A program made the position numbers and the translations under genes. From Neurospora intermedia (Eukaryota; Ascomycota; Sordariomycetes; Sordariales; Sordariaceae), in assembly GCA_037102815.1 (NCBI GenBank), contig BTPP01000004.1, positions 1,178,001 through 1,242,000 of the forward strand: a DNA stretch of 64,000 nucleotides, written 5' to 3'. Positions 46,504-59,710 of the stretch are shown here, in pieces (within the stretch, counting starts at the first letter, position 1; each line of letters starts with the position of its first letter). Below the pieces are notes generated by a model, which did not search any database, was not told where the DNA came from, and was given only the letters and a program-made list of their open reading frames with translations.

Positions 46504-48025
46504 GAGCTGACGATGCTCCAGATCCCTCGGGTAGTGAAGGTACAAACTCGGAGCTGTGGTGTTCCCTACACTACTGCCTGATGGTGTCGCTAACTCGCTG
46601 TCAATCACAACGCCGATGGAAACCAGTGGACGAGAAAAGCGCAGTGTTTCCGCTGAGAAACCCCAGATTGCAAACATGAAGGCTTGTCCTGTAACGCAGC
46701 CATTCGGGTAAGAGGAAGGAATTGTCTTGGCTACCACCACCACGAACGATACCAGCCGCCCGGCTACTACACTACCTATGTAAGTACCTAGCAGGGTCCC
46801 CTCTCTCTCAGCTCCCACACCACACACACACTTTACAACCTGCAGAGCCAGGGCATCCTCCTGCACGCCTCTTTTGTCTTCTTTCGGCGACTGGAGGGAC
46901 TTGGCGCTGTGATAACGACGGTCGGTGGCAGGGCGACTGGATAGGGCGATGGGGCGGGAAAGCTGTGCTGTGAGTTATCGGCGATGGCAATCCTCTACAC
47001 TACACTACACTACACTAGCCAGACGCGCCCCTAGCTAGCCACGAGGAAGGCTTCGTTCTTTATTTTCTTCCTTTGCAACTTTCATGCTTCTTCTTTTGGC
47101 CTGATCTCATGCGGCGTTGTGTCTGCCTCGCTCGCTAAATCAACCGCCAATGAACAACACTGCTACTGCTGTGTGATGACGGTGTAGGTGACATCAACAA
47201 GGCTCTGAGCTGCAGTTATCCAATACCTAATCTAAGTGGGTGGGACTTGGAAAGAGTGCAGTTTAGAGACAAACAAGCGCACAAGAAGGTAGTGAAGGCA
47301 AGAATTGGTAAAAGGTGAGAATACTTCGTTTACCTACCCATCTCTGCCATGCTCAGGGGCAATCCTCGAGTGAGATCTATGTGGCATGTGTTACCCACCC
47401 ACCCCCCCTTACAACCGTCACTCCTTGAGCGTCTTCGTTAACACCATCCACCAAGATCTAGACTAGACGCCCATTTACTCGATGCGTTGACCGTGGGCTA
47501 CACAACGAACGGGTGTCAAGGTGGTCTGGTCTGTCTGCGGTTGTGAGACCTAATGAAACCTTTTAACGCACGTTGACCTGAACTTGTCAAGTTACGCCTC
47601 ATACAGTTGTCTTTGCTTCCCTTCAGGCTCACTGAAATTTCTTGTTTGAGGTTCATGGGCTGAGACCTGGATAACCATCCTTCTTCCGTCTCTCGGGCTC
47701 TCTGTGAAGATACTCTGGAATTAGGTATTCTGGAAAAATTCCACCTTACCTCTATACAAGTTACTGGTCAACCAACAATCGAAAGAGCATCCATCCAACA
47801 CCCATAACTCAGCCGAACTAAACTGGACTGGACTGGACTAGAGTGGACTGCATACACAACCCCCCCACAAGCGCTACGGTCGTGGTGCGCGATTGGGTTC
47901 ATTGTGTTCAGCCGCATCATCACTCCCCTCGATTTCGGTCATCGATTTGGACATCCCGTGGGGTTCCCCCAGTCGTCAACTGGAGCTAAGACCGCAGGAC
48001 TATCTCTAAAGCCAGTCGAGACAAG
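45874..48025. other. 2.2 kb intergenic region with poly-G tract
   Basis: No gene recognised. It carries a 34-base G homopolymer, a short TACAC tandem near 46995-47016 and GGACT tandem units near 47820, and ends in the promoter of the permease gene. Confidence 0.5.
46469..46502. repeat. Poly-G homopolymer, 34 bases
   Basis: An uninterrupted G run about 600 bases downstream of the unrecognised 758-residue gene. Together with the C37 run at 15298 it makes two very long G:C homopolymers in one window. Confidence 0.9.
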
Positions 48026-50266
48026 ATGGACGAACCAACGATATTCGAACAACCCATCCACTCGAAGGATTCATCGAAGGATGCGGAGGTGGGCGAGAAT
48101 GCCATTTATATGCCCGAGTATGGAGCGAATGAGAGGGGCCCGTCGCGGGTTGGTGAGGAGGGAGAAGAGGAGGGTGATTTTAGGGATTATGTGTTTCCTG
48201 AAGGTAGGTTGAACCCCTTCTAGGCTCTGCTGGATCTTCCGTTTCTCTTAGTCTCTCTTCAGTCTCTTTTGAGTGTCTCCCGAATTTCTTTTCCGTCTTT
48301 CTTCAATTTCTTCTCAGCCTCTCTTCACCTCTCTCTTCACCCAAGGCTCTCCCTCTCTCCACGTTGCTTCACCTTCCATTAACACCCAATCCCAGAGCGA
48401 AAACTAGGAACATGGTCCACAGCCTTCCTTATCTTCAACCGCGTCGTCGGCGCCGGCATCTTCTCAACGCCATCCTCCATCATCCACAACACTAACAGCG
48501 TCGGCGCCACGCTTCTCTTTTGGGTGTTAGGTGGTGTGATGACCTTTTGGTGAGTATTGTATCACCCTTTCTTACCTTGCCCTACACCATACCTATGTAC
48601 TTCCACTTCGTCCACTCGAAAAGCGGCTAACTCGCATCCTCAACCACACAGCGGGCTAGCCGTCTACCTAGAATTCGGCACCGCCATCCCTCGTTCCGGC
48701 GGAGAGAAAGTTTACCTCGAGCGCGTCTACCGCAAACCCAAATACCTAGCGACCTGCATCTTCGCCGTGCAATTCATTCTTTTCGCCATCTCCACCGTCG
48801 GCTCCGTTTCCTTTTCTTCGTACCTCCTCCGCTGCGTCCTCGGCTCTCCTGACACTACCACCACCGGAGGCACCGCGCAAGAAGATGCAACCAAATACGA
48901 AGGCACGTGGCTAAACCGGGGCATCGCCGTGGCAGCTATTACCGCCGTCTGCCTCATCCACGCATTCTTACCTAGGCTGGGCATCTGGCTATCCAATGGT
49001 TTGGGGGTGTTCAAGCTCGTGCTGTTGATCTTGGTGGTATGCACGGGGTTTGCGGCGTTAGCGGGGAATATGGAGGGAGAAAGCCCGAGAAACTTTTCGA
49101 GCTTTGATGGGCCGGGGGATGCCACGGGGAATGGAGACGATCAGACGGACGGGATGGGGAATAATGTCGCGGGCAGTGCGGCAGGGTATGCGTTGGCGTT
49201 GTTGCAGGTCTTGTATAGTTATGGGGGGTGGGAGAATGCCAATTATGTGAGTGGCCCCTCGACAGCAAGAAGTAATGGGTTGGTGGGATAATGCTAACAA
49301 CGGGTTTGTAGGTGTTGAGCGAAGTAAGGGATGCGCCGAAGACGTTGAGACTGGCGGCGCCGATTGCCATCGGGACGGTCACCGTCCTTTATGTCCTGGC
49401 GAACATCGCCTATGTGAGTATCTCCTCAAGTGTCTCACGAGAACTTCCATGACTGACAACACACACAGTTCGCCGCCATGACCAAAGACGAACTCTCCAA
49501 ATCCGGCGTCGTCCCCACCGCCATCTTCTTCACCCGCGTCTGGGGTCCCTCGGCCTTCACCAAGCGCGTCATGCCTCTCTTCCTCGCCCTCTCCGCGCTC
49601 GGCAACGTCTTTGCGCAATCCTTCGCCATGCCCCGCGTGAAGCAGGAGCTCGCAAAGGAAGGCACTCTCCCCTTCTCGCGCTTCTGGGCGAGCGACTGGC
49701 CCGAGCAAAAGTCGCCCACGGGCGCCATCTTGTTGCATTGGATCTTCACCGTGGCCTTGATCCTCGGATCCAGCACCAAGGACGTGTACCAGTTTCTGTC
49801 AAACATTTTTACCTACTCGGGCAACTGGATCAAGGTCTTCCTTGGGGTGGGGCTGTTGTATCTCAACTTTACCCCCAGCGAGAACTGGGCGGCGCCGGAG
49901 AACAAGCGATTCCATAGTTATCCCGTCCTGACGGTGTTTTGGGTTGTCGGGCTGCTGTTTACCTGTGCGGCGCCGTTTATCCCGAACAATCTGCTGACCA
50001 AGGTTCACTTTTCTGTGGTGCCGGCGCTGGGGACGGGCATGCTGGTTATCGGCGTGGTGTATTGGGTGGTTTGGGCCAAGGTGTTGCCGGCGTTTGGGTT
50101 CTCTATACAGCACGAGGTGGTGCAGTTGCCGGATGGGAGTGAGAGGGTCAAGTATAAGAGGGTGAGGCCGAGGGGAGGTAGGGGTGGTGCGAGAGGGAGG
50201 AGGAAGGGGGGCAGGGGAGGGGGGAGAGGAGGAGGAGGGGGAGGGACGACTGTTGTGTGGCGGTGA
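48026..50266 (+). CDS. MUP-type (methionine) amino-acid permease
   Basis: Five exons: 48026..48203, 48396..48549, 48652..49246, 49312..49413 and 49469..50266, giving 608 residues. It belongs to the APC superfamily, with about 12 membrane helices. The first helix has the substrate-binding signature FLIFNRVVGAGIFSTPSSI; later blocks are CGLAVYLEFGTAIPRSGGEK, YSYGGWENANYVLSEVRDA and ALSALGNVFAQSFAMPRVKQ. These resemble the yeast methionine permeases Mup1 and Mup3 and related fungal LAT-like carriers; methionine as substrate is inferred. The N-terminus is acidic and cytoplasmic, with PEERKLGTWSTAF just before helix I, as in Mup1 where this region controls ubiquitination. The C-terminal 35 residues are unusual: a run of Arg and Gly encoded by a nearly pure purine tract. 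The start is the first ATG after a C-rich leader. Confidence 0.88.
50160..50246 (+). repeat. G-rich purine tract coding the permease tail
   Basis: About 85 bases of almost only A and G, with many runs of three or more G, encode the Arg/Gly tail of the permease. The sequence has G-quadruplex potential on the coding strand, so it could also form in the mRNA. Confidence 0.7.
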
Positions 50267-51346
50267 TAGGGCGTGTGCACTTGTCGATGTAGTAGAGAAG
50301 ATACAACGTAGAATAGTAGATCAATGATTCGCGTCTTCGTTTCAGGAACAAGATAAAAGGGGATTTGTTTACTTTGGATGGAGTCTGTGTCCTTTTACCC
50401 CTTTTTATTTTATTTTTTTTCCCTTGGAGCAGAGCCCCTTTTTTCGGATGGCGCAAGCGCACTGGGATCGATCTACTTTGACCGGTGGAACTAAGTGTCT
50501 GATCAACATATCGGTGGGTTAGATCTTCGTGTTCACTTCCATGAATCCCCAATACGAGATGGACCATTGATGTGATTTGGGGTGTCAAAGTTGAACTTGC
50601 TGCCAGTCATGTTGATGGGAATCCCAACCGCCAAGACGAAACAAGAGCGGATGGGAACACTGTTTCAGCGCCAAGTGCCTGTAGCAGGGCAAAGGAAGGG
50701 CGCTGTGGACGGACACACAGCAGCCGAGGCGGACAAGTCGGCCAGGTGGGGAACGGGACGCGGGGCTCCATCGGGCTTAGCGGATAGGTCCCGTTCAATG
50801 TGCCGTGCGGGTGTTGTTGTATGGAACAATTCCCGTCCCTTCAGTGGACTGCGGCCCCCCCCCCCCCCTGACAGCAGTGACGGCCAACCTCCACCTTCGG
50901 AACACCACTTGACACCACCCACCCTGGCGAGAGGAAGTGGTTTTGGTGTCCTTCTTGGAAATACTACCACCACCACCACATTTCAGTCCCGTCTTGTCAA
51001 CAACAACATAACGAGTACCGACCTAAGCGCGCCCCGGCCCCGTCAGCCATGCCCCAGCCCTACGCCGTCGACTCCGTTCATGTTCAAGTCCGATGAAGGC
51101 ATTGCTGCGCATGCATGCCTTGCTGCCCTCTGTATCCGTCCATTCTCCAGCCAGCCAGCCAGCTCCAGTTCCAAGTTAGCTTCCGTCTAGACTGAGTGTA
51201 CCTAGCTGCTCGATTCTCCCACCTACGCCTACGCCTAACACGCCTACGCCTCGCTTCACCACTTCAGCCTCGCCAGCCCGACATCGACTCTTTCCTCCCA
51301 TAATCTCCGAGTCGATCTGCGGTCGACCCTCGTTGCGCCATAACCA
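50267..51346. other. Intergenic region upstream of PIK1
   Basis: 1.1 kb without a recognised gene, including a C13 run near 50857 and a C-rich leader before PIK1. A 202-codon open frame at 50582-51190 has no protein features. Confidence 0.5.
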
Positions 51347-54300
51347 ATGTCTTGGGACTTGTTAAAGCGGTTCCTCGAGAGCGACGTCTTCAACCAAAAC
51401 CCCTTTCTCTCAGTCTCCTACCTCTCGTCAGTCAGCCATTCCGTTTTGCCAAGATTCGCTACCCCTCCTCCTCCTCCTCCTCCTCCTCCTCCTCCTCCTC
51501 CTCCTCTTTCTCTCCTCCTCACTCGGCGCGGCGCGTATACTGGCCTGGCAAGACAGATACTAACATGACCGCACCGTCAGACGATATGCCGATCACATAG
51601 GAATTCACTATGTGCTGTGCAGCAAGCTGCGCCAGTTCCCCTACGAGGACATCGAGTTCTTCCTCCCCCAGCTATGTCACCTTATCATCAGCATCGACAA
51701 TGAGTCCATGGCCCTGGAGGAGTTTCTCCTCGATCTATGCGAGGAGTCGGTCACAGCAGCCTTGTTGGTGCGCAGCCCTCTTTACACCATCTGACGCTTT
51801 ACACGACTCCGAATTGCTGATATCTCGCCCGTTCGCAGACATTCTGGCTCTTCCAAACATACCTACACGACCTATCCTCTAATCCACAGGCCAATGCCTT
51901 CAAGATATGCCAGAGAGTGTACAACAAGGTGCAGCATATTGTCTTTGGCGTCTCCGACAGTGCAAGGAACGAGAAGATTACGGAAAACGCTTTGCCGGTA
52001 ACTGTCCTAGGGAGCTTCGTTCTCGCCAGTATCGCTGCCCCGTTTCTCCCCCATTGGGCTGGCCCGCTGGCCGTCGCGCAAGCCAGAAAGCCCCGCCCTC
52101 AACTCATCGAACCTGTGTCGGACGCTACTCCCCTCAACGCCGCCCCACCTGCTCGCGCGCATACCGTCACTGCTGGTACAACAAAATCGAGACGGGCAAA
52201 GGAGGCCCGCCTTACAAGCTCATCGGACCATCAGCTCCAGAGCAACAACAACAGCCCGGTGGCGCATCGCCCCAAGCCCAAGATCAAGGAACCTCAGCCT
52301 GACTCCCGGCCGACGTCTTCGGGGTCTTCTATCAAAACGCCGGTAGAGTCTAAGCGACCTACTCCTTTCGATTCCAACGTCTTGGAGGCGCGCCTTAGTT
52401 CATCTTCGCTGCCTCTACCAACGTCGAATGCCAATTCTCCAGGTCTTGTACACAGGCCGACCACTCCGGCCCTGCGGCCAACGACTGGGGTGAACAGGAG
52501 GCACTCCCACCATGTCAAGACGCTCTTGAACCAAGCGGACATGAGCCGCACTCAAAAGATGCGGCTACTAAAACAAAATTATTTCCACTGCCAAACGGCA
52601 TTCCTGACCGCACTGGAGGATATTTCAAATCGACTGGTAATAGTACCAAAGGCTGCACGTCTAAGTGCCCTACGCGCTGAGCTGGCTCTAATTGCTCAAG
52701 AACTCCCGGCCGAGGTCGATATCCCAGTCATCTGCCCTCCTACTTTGGTCAACGGCTCTCCTTCGCAAAGCCGACATCACAGGATAGTCCGTCTCAACCC
52801 GGCTGAGGCCACGGTACTGAACAGTGCTGAGAAAGTGCCTTTCCTGCTTATGGTTGAGATTTTGAGGGAAGATCTCACATTTGACCCGGATTCTCAAGAT
52901 AACCAGAGACTTCTGACACAGCTTTTGGCCGAACAAGGAACCAGGAGGCGGATTTTTGACCTTTCCGAGTCTTCTAGGATACCAGCCACGCCCCGTTCTC
53001 AGGAGCCCGTCATCGATAGTGTTTTTGAGCCTTCCTCGGGGGATCTAGGGCACTCGCCACTAATAAAACCGTTCAACGACGAGCCCTTTGCCATACAGCA
53101 TAACCCCGTTCCTGTCGGTCTCCGCCATGCTGCCACTACTGGGACCAGCTCGACACAATTCGTTGATCTGACGTCAACGCCTCGCAGTTCTGGCACTTCG
53201 GGATCCTCCACCCCACCTTTCAGGAGGATGACCCTCCAAAGTCCGCGCAACAACGCGGCCGCCGACCAACCTGATTTTTCTGCCCTTGCCATTCATATGC
53301 GGACAGCCTCGCAAATGTTGGCGCAGCTGGATGCAACAAGTGGCAAGCGGCCGCGTCATGAAGTGGCCGCAATCAGGGCAAAGATTATTGCCAGCATGCA
53401 GAGTCTGGAGGAGGAGAGTTTTGAAGTCCACGATAGCCAAGGGCCGACCTTCGACATGATTATGGCCAAGGCCAGTGCAGAAAATGTCATCAACGGCAAT
53501 GCCGCCACGGACGAGGAAATTGAGGCTCCCCTGGAGAAGGTTGAGTCTAACGTGAATCCGAACGCCGGTCTAGCCAGGATGGAAAACGATATCAAGACAG
53601 GCGGGCTCCAGCGCAAGGGCGATCGTGATGATCCCAGCGCTGCCGTCTTCGGAGAAGCTTGGGAGATGAAGAAGGAGCGTATCCGCAAGTCCTCTCCTTA
53701 CGGCTGGATGAAGAACTGGGATCTCGTCAGCGTCATTGTCAAAACGGGTGCGGATCTCCGTCAGGAGGCATTCGCCTGCCAGCTGATCCGCGTGTGCCAC
53801 AAAATCTGGGTAGAGCACAACGTACCCGTCTGGGTGAAGCTCATGCGCATTCTCGTTACGGGCGAGTCGTGTGGTCTGATAGAGACCATTGCCAATGGCG
53901 TGTCTCTGCACTCCATCAAGCGCAGCTTGACGCTGGCCACGGTCGAGTCCGGTCAAAATCCTAGGAGGAGAATCGCGACGCTCAAGGACCATTTCGTCAA
54001 AGCGTTCGGGCTGCCCGAAAGCCAGGCGTACAGGTCGGCTGTGGACGCGTTCAAGAGATCGCTGGCGGCGTATAGCATCATCTCATATGTGCTGCAGCTG
54101 AAGGATAGGCACAACGGTAACGTGCTTATTGATAATGAGGGGCACATCATTCATATTGACTTTGGCTTCATGCTGTCAAACTCGCCCGGTTCGGTTGGGT
54201 TCGAGGCGGCACCGTTTAAGTTTACATATGAATATCTGGATGTGCTGGGTGGTGTGGATTCGCAGGATTTTGCAGACTTTAAGCAACTCTGCAAACAGGC

Positions 54301-54680
54301 TTTCCAGGGTGAGTTTCCTTTTTCTCGCCATTCTTACCAAGTTTAGATAACTAACAACTGTTATTATAGCCCTCCGTCGTTCAGCAGACAACATTATCGA
54401 CCTCGTCGCCATGATGGGCCGAGAATCCAAGATGCCTTGCTTCGGCGCGGGCATCTCGCAGGTAACGACCTCGCTCAGGGCAAGGTTTCAGCTGCAGCTG
54501 AGCAAAGACGAGGCGGAACAGTTTGTGGAGACGGATCTAATTGCCAAGTCGTTGGGAAGTTATTATACGCGACTGTAAGTTGTTCAGGACAATTCTTGAT
54601 CCGAGTGAAATGGGATGCTAACAAAAATGGCGTGAAACAGTTACGACACTTTCCAGTATAGAACACAGGGTATCTACTAG
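51347..54680 (+). CDS. PIK1: Phosphatidylinositol 4-kinase PIK1
   Basis: Five exons: 51347..51426, 51581..51767, 51839..54308, 54370..54574 and 54641..54680, closing in frame as 993 residues. Pik1 makes phosphatidylinositol 4-phosphate at the Golgi and in the nucleus and is needed for secretion. The N-terminal block (1-130; MSWDLLKRFLESDVF, then FWLFQTYLHDLSS) is the lipid-kinase-unique helical region. A long disordered middle contains RRHSHHVKTLLNQADMSRTQ (about 310), which resembles the frequenin-binding region of Pik1. The catalytic domain starts near 705: VSVIVKTGADLRQEAFACQL (ATP lysine), catalytic loop DRHNGNVLID (about 844) and HIDFGFMLSNSPG. The C-terminus YDTFQYRTQGIY is typical of the family. 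Introns 1, 3 and 4 show good branch and splice signals; the first contains a CCT repeat. Yeast Pik1 has 1066 residues, so the length is normal. Confidence 0.95.
51464..51505. repeat. (CCT)14 microsatellite in PIK1 intron 1
   Basis: Fourteen CCT units form most of the pyrimidine-rich part of the first PIK1 intron, upstream of the branch site ACTAAC and the acceptor. Confidence 0.9.
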
Positions 54681-56260
54681 ACAAGATTTGAAGGATCTAC
54701 AAGGACGATTAGTCCCGTGTGTGTGGGATATCACCTGAAACAGGAGACGCAGATGCGGGGGAGGGGAGGGACGAAAGAAATCTAGAGAGAGAGGAATGGA
54801 AAGGTCGGACGGATGAAAGAACGTATCGGTCGGTAATGGGATGGATGAATGGAGGAGACAACAAGGTGGAAATACCCCTTCGTTTTTGTATGAGGAGGGC
54901 ATGGGAGGAGGATCTAAACGTATATATCACACGGTGGGAATTCCCGATGTCTGTCAAAGCACGGCAAACTTCCATAACGAAGAAGGCGAAGAGTGGAGAG
55001 CGGAGAAGAAGAAGTGTTGAATTTTGGAGGGGGAAAGTTCAATCACATTTCAAGAAAGGGCATCTCGGCGGCGTTCATAATGGGTACGTACCATAGAGGC
55101 TTTAATGGATTATGATAGTATCTTATCATACTACTAGTTACTATTCTATAAGCGGCATCCATGTGTTTAATGAATCTTTGGATTGTCTGTTTGGTTTTGT
55201 TGCCATGACTCCTTTCTTACTCTCTCTGTCAATTTATGGTCTTTTCCTGGTTTCTTGTTCGTTTCATGACTTTAAACTCGGAGCATTTTATATCTTCTGA
55301 ACTTACAAACCTTATTCAAGTGATGATGGTTTATGTACGGTTGTCATGGGCCATTTTATGGCATTGTTCTTGTTCTTGTTTTCTTTTTTTTCTTTTTTTT
55401 TCTTTTTTTCTTTTTCTCTCTCTCTCTCTCTGTGTGTATTTCTCCGAGAAACGGGGGTTAGTCTTGTATAATAGAATAATTTTTTTTTTCAAAAAAGAAA
55501 TATTTGATAATAATAATAAAAAGAAAGTTGCGAATAGCACCTTGCTTGTTTTGCTTCCACTTCTTGCATCTTGTATTCTTCTCCCACTTACTTTTCCCTT
55601 TCATTCTTTCCGCTTGGTTTTCCTCCATCCTCTTCTAGGTCTTTTGCTGGACGACTGTGATTCATTCGATACTAGTCAGTCAAGTTTGACAATTTAAATC
55701 CATCTACATCAGACGATGAAGATATTGATAGGCAAAAGGTGAATTTCTTTCACATAGTACCATATCCACTAGAGCTGTTATGTTGTTCAAAGGCAGTATT
55801 AATCTCAACAAACGTCTGTTCTGTTCTGTTCTGTGTCTTTATGGTATTGTATTAATCCTGATACGCCCGCCCGCCCGCCCATCGTGCCCCTATGCCCCTA
55901 TGCCCCCGAAAGCCCCCCTCCTGAATTGGCCTTTCGACACAACAAATGTGGAAAAGATAGCTATGTAGATATGAAAAAGATAAGACAAAAAGAGACCGAT
56001 CCGCTCGCTCTTCTTTGATCGCTTGCTTCCGCCCATGTCTGTTGAAACACCCGACGTAAAACAAAAGAGAAACTAATTATGATAAAAAAAAAGGTATCAT
56101 ATATACATCACACTACCAGTGGCATCGATCGTTGTTGTTCGTCCGGGATATCCAAAAGAAAAATGGCCGTTATCCAAAAATTCGCCCGGTCCATCCTTCC
56201 TTCCTGTATCACTCATAACTCATCATCCTTTCTAGAAAAAGGAAACCGTTTTTCCCCCAC
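54681..56260. other. Convergent intergenic region with T-rich tracts
   Basis: 1.6 kb of 3' regions. It includes long T-rich and CT-repeat runs near 55379-55436 and a GCCC tandem near 55866. No gene is recognised. Confidence 0.5.
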
Positions 56261-59200
56261 TTAATGCCCATGATGCATGCCTCCCATTCCCCCACCACCA
56301 CCACCGCCACCACCTCCGCCAGCACCCACCCCAAACATCCCCGCAAAACTATCCAACCCCCCACCGCCCAACGCTCCTCCAAGACCGCCCAGCGTATCCC
56401 CCCCAATCTCTGGCGGTTCCATATTAAACGGCATGAACCACGCCGAGCTTGGCTCGTTCGAGAACGCTGCATGTACAGGTAACCCGTCTGGCCCGTCCCT
56501 CCCATTCTCACTGTCATGCCCGCCTCCCCACCCCCCAGCGCCACCACCACTGCCGCCGCCGCCTACCAGCCCTGGCTCATGGTGTAAGCCAGCAGATGTG
56601 GGACCGCCGTAGGCGCCAAAGACGAGCTGTCGGTCCAGGTGGCTCATGCCGTGGGCGTGAGCGGCGCCGAGGTGGGCGGGGAGGGAGAAGGGGTCGGGAG
56701 GGAAGAAGGAGCCAGGGTGGTGGTGGGAAAGGTGGGCGTGGGAGACACCGACGGGGGAGACGGGGGAGAAGTGCGCTTGTTGAGCTTGGACGGAGAGGGA
56801 GTTGAAAGAACCGGGTGGACCGCTGGTTTGGATGGGTGAGGGGCCGGCGCCGGAGAAGTTGCGTTGGTGTTGCAGGCGGGCGGCATGGATTTGTTCGGCG
56901 GTTGGTGGAGGGTGTTGTTGTTGATGCGGGGAGAATTCGGCTTGTATGGGGTCGGGGCCGTTGGAATGGCTCTGCTGTGGTAGGCCGCTGATTTTGCGTA
57001 TCATGGCTTTACGTTTGAGTTGTTGTTGTTGTTGGGCTTGTTGCTGCTGTCGTGATGTTGTTGACCCGTTCACGCTACCCCCATCCCCACCGCCGGCTTG
57101 TGGAGAGAGCGTGGTGAAGAACTCCTCGACTGTGTGCAGCTCGGGCTTCTGTTCCAGAACTGCATCGTCGCCCTTCTCCTTCTTCTTGTAGATGGCGGGG
57201 TCGAGAAAGTCGGACTGCGAGACACCGTGGGGATAACGGTCAAACCAGTCGCCGTATTGGAAGATGGATGTCGGGTTCTCATTTGCGGGTGTACCCTGCC
57301 TGGCAGCATCGGCACAGGTCCGGTACTGCTCCCGTAGGTTCTCTGACATCCAGTGGAACATGCCCCAGTACTTCTTCATCTTGGATAGGAACTTGACGTT
57401 GGTAGCCAGGTTGCGCTTCGATGTTGTCTCTAGCGTTGGGTTACCCGAAAAAATTCCGAAGATGTGCACGGTACTGGACAGAAAGGCACAATAGCCTGTA
57501 AAGGGAGCAGTTACAAAGTGTGATTCAGCATCCTTCAACAGCTCTGATACCCTGTTAGCAGCAGCGAATGCTTTGGCGCCTGCTTTCGTCACGAAAGCCT
57601 TTGGGATTTCCTGGTCCGGTTGACCCCGAGGGGACGAAACAGCAAACCTGTTCATGAACAAAATATTCTGTTGAATCGCGATGTGAAGAAACAGAAATTG
57701 GTTGGCCATGTTGTCAGTTTCGTGCAGGTGTAGATTGTCGGGTGTGTATAGTAAAGAGTCGGGCAAATCGGTCAGAATATCCTCTGTCTGTTTAATGAGT
57801 TTGGCGTAACCGGATTCGGGACTCCACATAGGATGGGGATCCAACTCTCTGCCTCCTTGGTTGAGATAGTTGATAATTCTGCCCCAGAGAGAGATTGCCT
57901 TGATCATCCAGGCCGCAACACCCAGGTTATCTCTGGCCATTGAAGCATCTTGGTCGTCTAGTAGTGGTCCCAGCACCTCGCCACTGAGGGTTTCTGTTGG
58001 ACCTGGCATGTCGTACTGGAAGTTCTTTTCCTTGATAGGCAGCGGGACCCGTAACGTCTCCTCCCTTATGAACGTGGGCCGGTCTGTGCCTGAGGAGTTG
58101 AAGCGATCCATTAGAAAACATGCCCACATGGTCCTCCTTCGGATCTCGCGATCGATGAAGCTGAGTTGTGTGTTCCCTGCTTGTCGTACGGGATCGTGCT
58201 CCAGGTCTTTGTGAAGCTGCAGTGCAAAGGCCATACGGATGGCCTGGCCACCCAATGACCAGCTACGGCCACCATGACATGTGCCAAACTCGTGTAAACC
58301 TAATATGAGCAGACATGTGAGAATGGTGATATTGGGCCATTCATATCTCTTTGTCACTATATCGCGGGCTGCGGCCGCCCACTCTTCGCCGCGGAGGAAA
58401 TTGGGACTTGAGTTCAGTTTCGGATGATGCGAGAAACGTGCCGCAATGGCGCAGACAGAGAGGATGAGGACGGGGGGTAAAGCGCCGGCCCTGTAGTAGC
58501 GGACTTGTTAGACAATATGGACTATGACGTCTGATGTGTGGGGAACATACTTCAGCTTCCTCATGAAGCTCGGTTTGTGAAGAAGGTGGTAGGCCTGCCC
58601 ATAGATGTTTTCAAAGTATACTTCGGCAAGGTGTTCTTGTATTTCCTTGGATGGCAACGCATCTCCGCCTTCCAGCAATAGCTTGCTTTCCTCGGTCTCC
58701 TGGATGTGGATCGTAGCAGTCCTGTTTGGCGCGTCAATCTTGGTCTTTGCAGGCCCGCGAGCCCAATTTTCCAAGTCCGAGCCGAATGCTTCGTCAGCGC
58801 CGCGCTTCTTGTTGGCTTGCTTCATGTTGTTCAATGTCCCCGGGATGGCAGGCTTGACCACGGCCCTGGTAACGGTAGAGGTACTCTCTTGCTCAGATTT
58901 TGGTACGATCTTGATAATCCGTTCCTCCATTCGCTTTAATCGCTTGTCCAACATGGCCATGTAGTCGGTTCGTGGTGCGGCCTTGCGAGCTGTGACCTTG
59001 TAGACACATGGGATTCGCGATCGGAGACAGTGCTTGCACGCGGGTTTCTCGCCGGAACACCGGATCTTCTTGCGTCGACATGCTATACAAGCCAGTGGAA
59101 GACGCTTTCGTTCCTTTCCGGCTTTTGTCTTGAGCTCGCTCCATGCGGGCGTATTGTCCGTTTTGTCACCCTTGCCCTTTGGCGCCGAGCCATCAACCGA

Positions 59201-59710
59201 GCTAGCAGTCGCAAGGCCAAATTCATCCACTGTTTCCTCCAGCGAATTACCGGCATTTTGATTGCTATCCGGGGTATTACTTTCGGACATATCCATGCTC
59301 TGCTGCCGCTGTCCGCCGTTCCCGGGGTTAGCGCCATTGTTGTTATAGGTCGAGGTCTGTACCGTGATCGAGTCCATAGACGGTGCGTGGGGAGTTGTCG
59401 AGAACACATCAGGGGCATGGTCGTCGAAAGTAGCGGAGCCGAGGCCGGTCATGGGCGAGCCATCTAGGTCATCGTCATAGTGGAACTGGAAATCGGCATA
59501 ATGGCCATCGACCAAGTCGTGGGCAGCATTGATGCTGCCCAGCGCATCATTGGAGGTATCCAGCTTGTCGAGAGGGTGGGTTTGAAAGGCGGCAGGGTCG
59601 GAGTGCGGCGGGTGACCGTGTGTGTCACCGCCAGCGGGCGCAAAGTCGAGGTCGACGGACGAAAGGCTGTTGTTGTTGTTGTTGAGAGCTTGCGAATCGG
59701 CCGGTGGCAT
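56261..59710 (-). CDS. Zn2Cys6 fungal transcription factor with Fungal_trans domain
   Basis: Spliced as complement(56261..58490, 58551..59710); the 60-base intron has donor GTATGT and acceptor CTACAG, and the product is 1129 residues. The zinc cluster is complete at about 207-234: CIACRRKKIRC, GEKPACKHC and a last Cys, fitting C-x2-C-x6-C-x6-C-x2-C-x6-C. A basic linker and a short coiled coil (LDKRLKRMEERIIKIV) follow, as in dimeric DNA-binding members. The Fungal_trans region runs from about 365 to 650, with YFENIYGQAYHLLHKPSFM, GRSWSLGGQAIRMAFALQLH and REIRRRTMWACFLMDRF. The last 300 residues are rich in Gln, His, Pro and Gly, ending in a poly-Gly run before GGMHHGH. Such proteins bind CGG-containing sites in the nucleus and control metabolic genes; I cannot name the target. 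The start is the first ATG in frame. Confidence 0.9.

Noticed and set aside
50582-51190. 202-codon open frame upstream of PIK1
   Set aside because: Low-complexity and Pro/Thr/Ser-rich without motifs; lies in the C-rich promoter and leader region.
51870-51895. A second possible acceptor (ATCCACAG) inside PIK1 exon 3
   Set aside because: The preceding codons FWLFQTYLHDLSSN are family-like, so the exon is read through and the earlier acceptor is used.
56261-59710. Naming the Zn2Cys6 factor as CLR-1, XLR-1 or a FarA/CTF1 homologue
   Set aside because: XLR-1 and FarA/CTF1 have, from memory, different zinc-cluster sequences; the 1129-residue length does not fit my memory of CLR-1.
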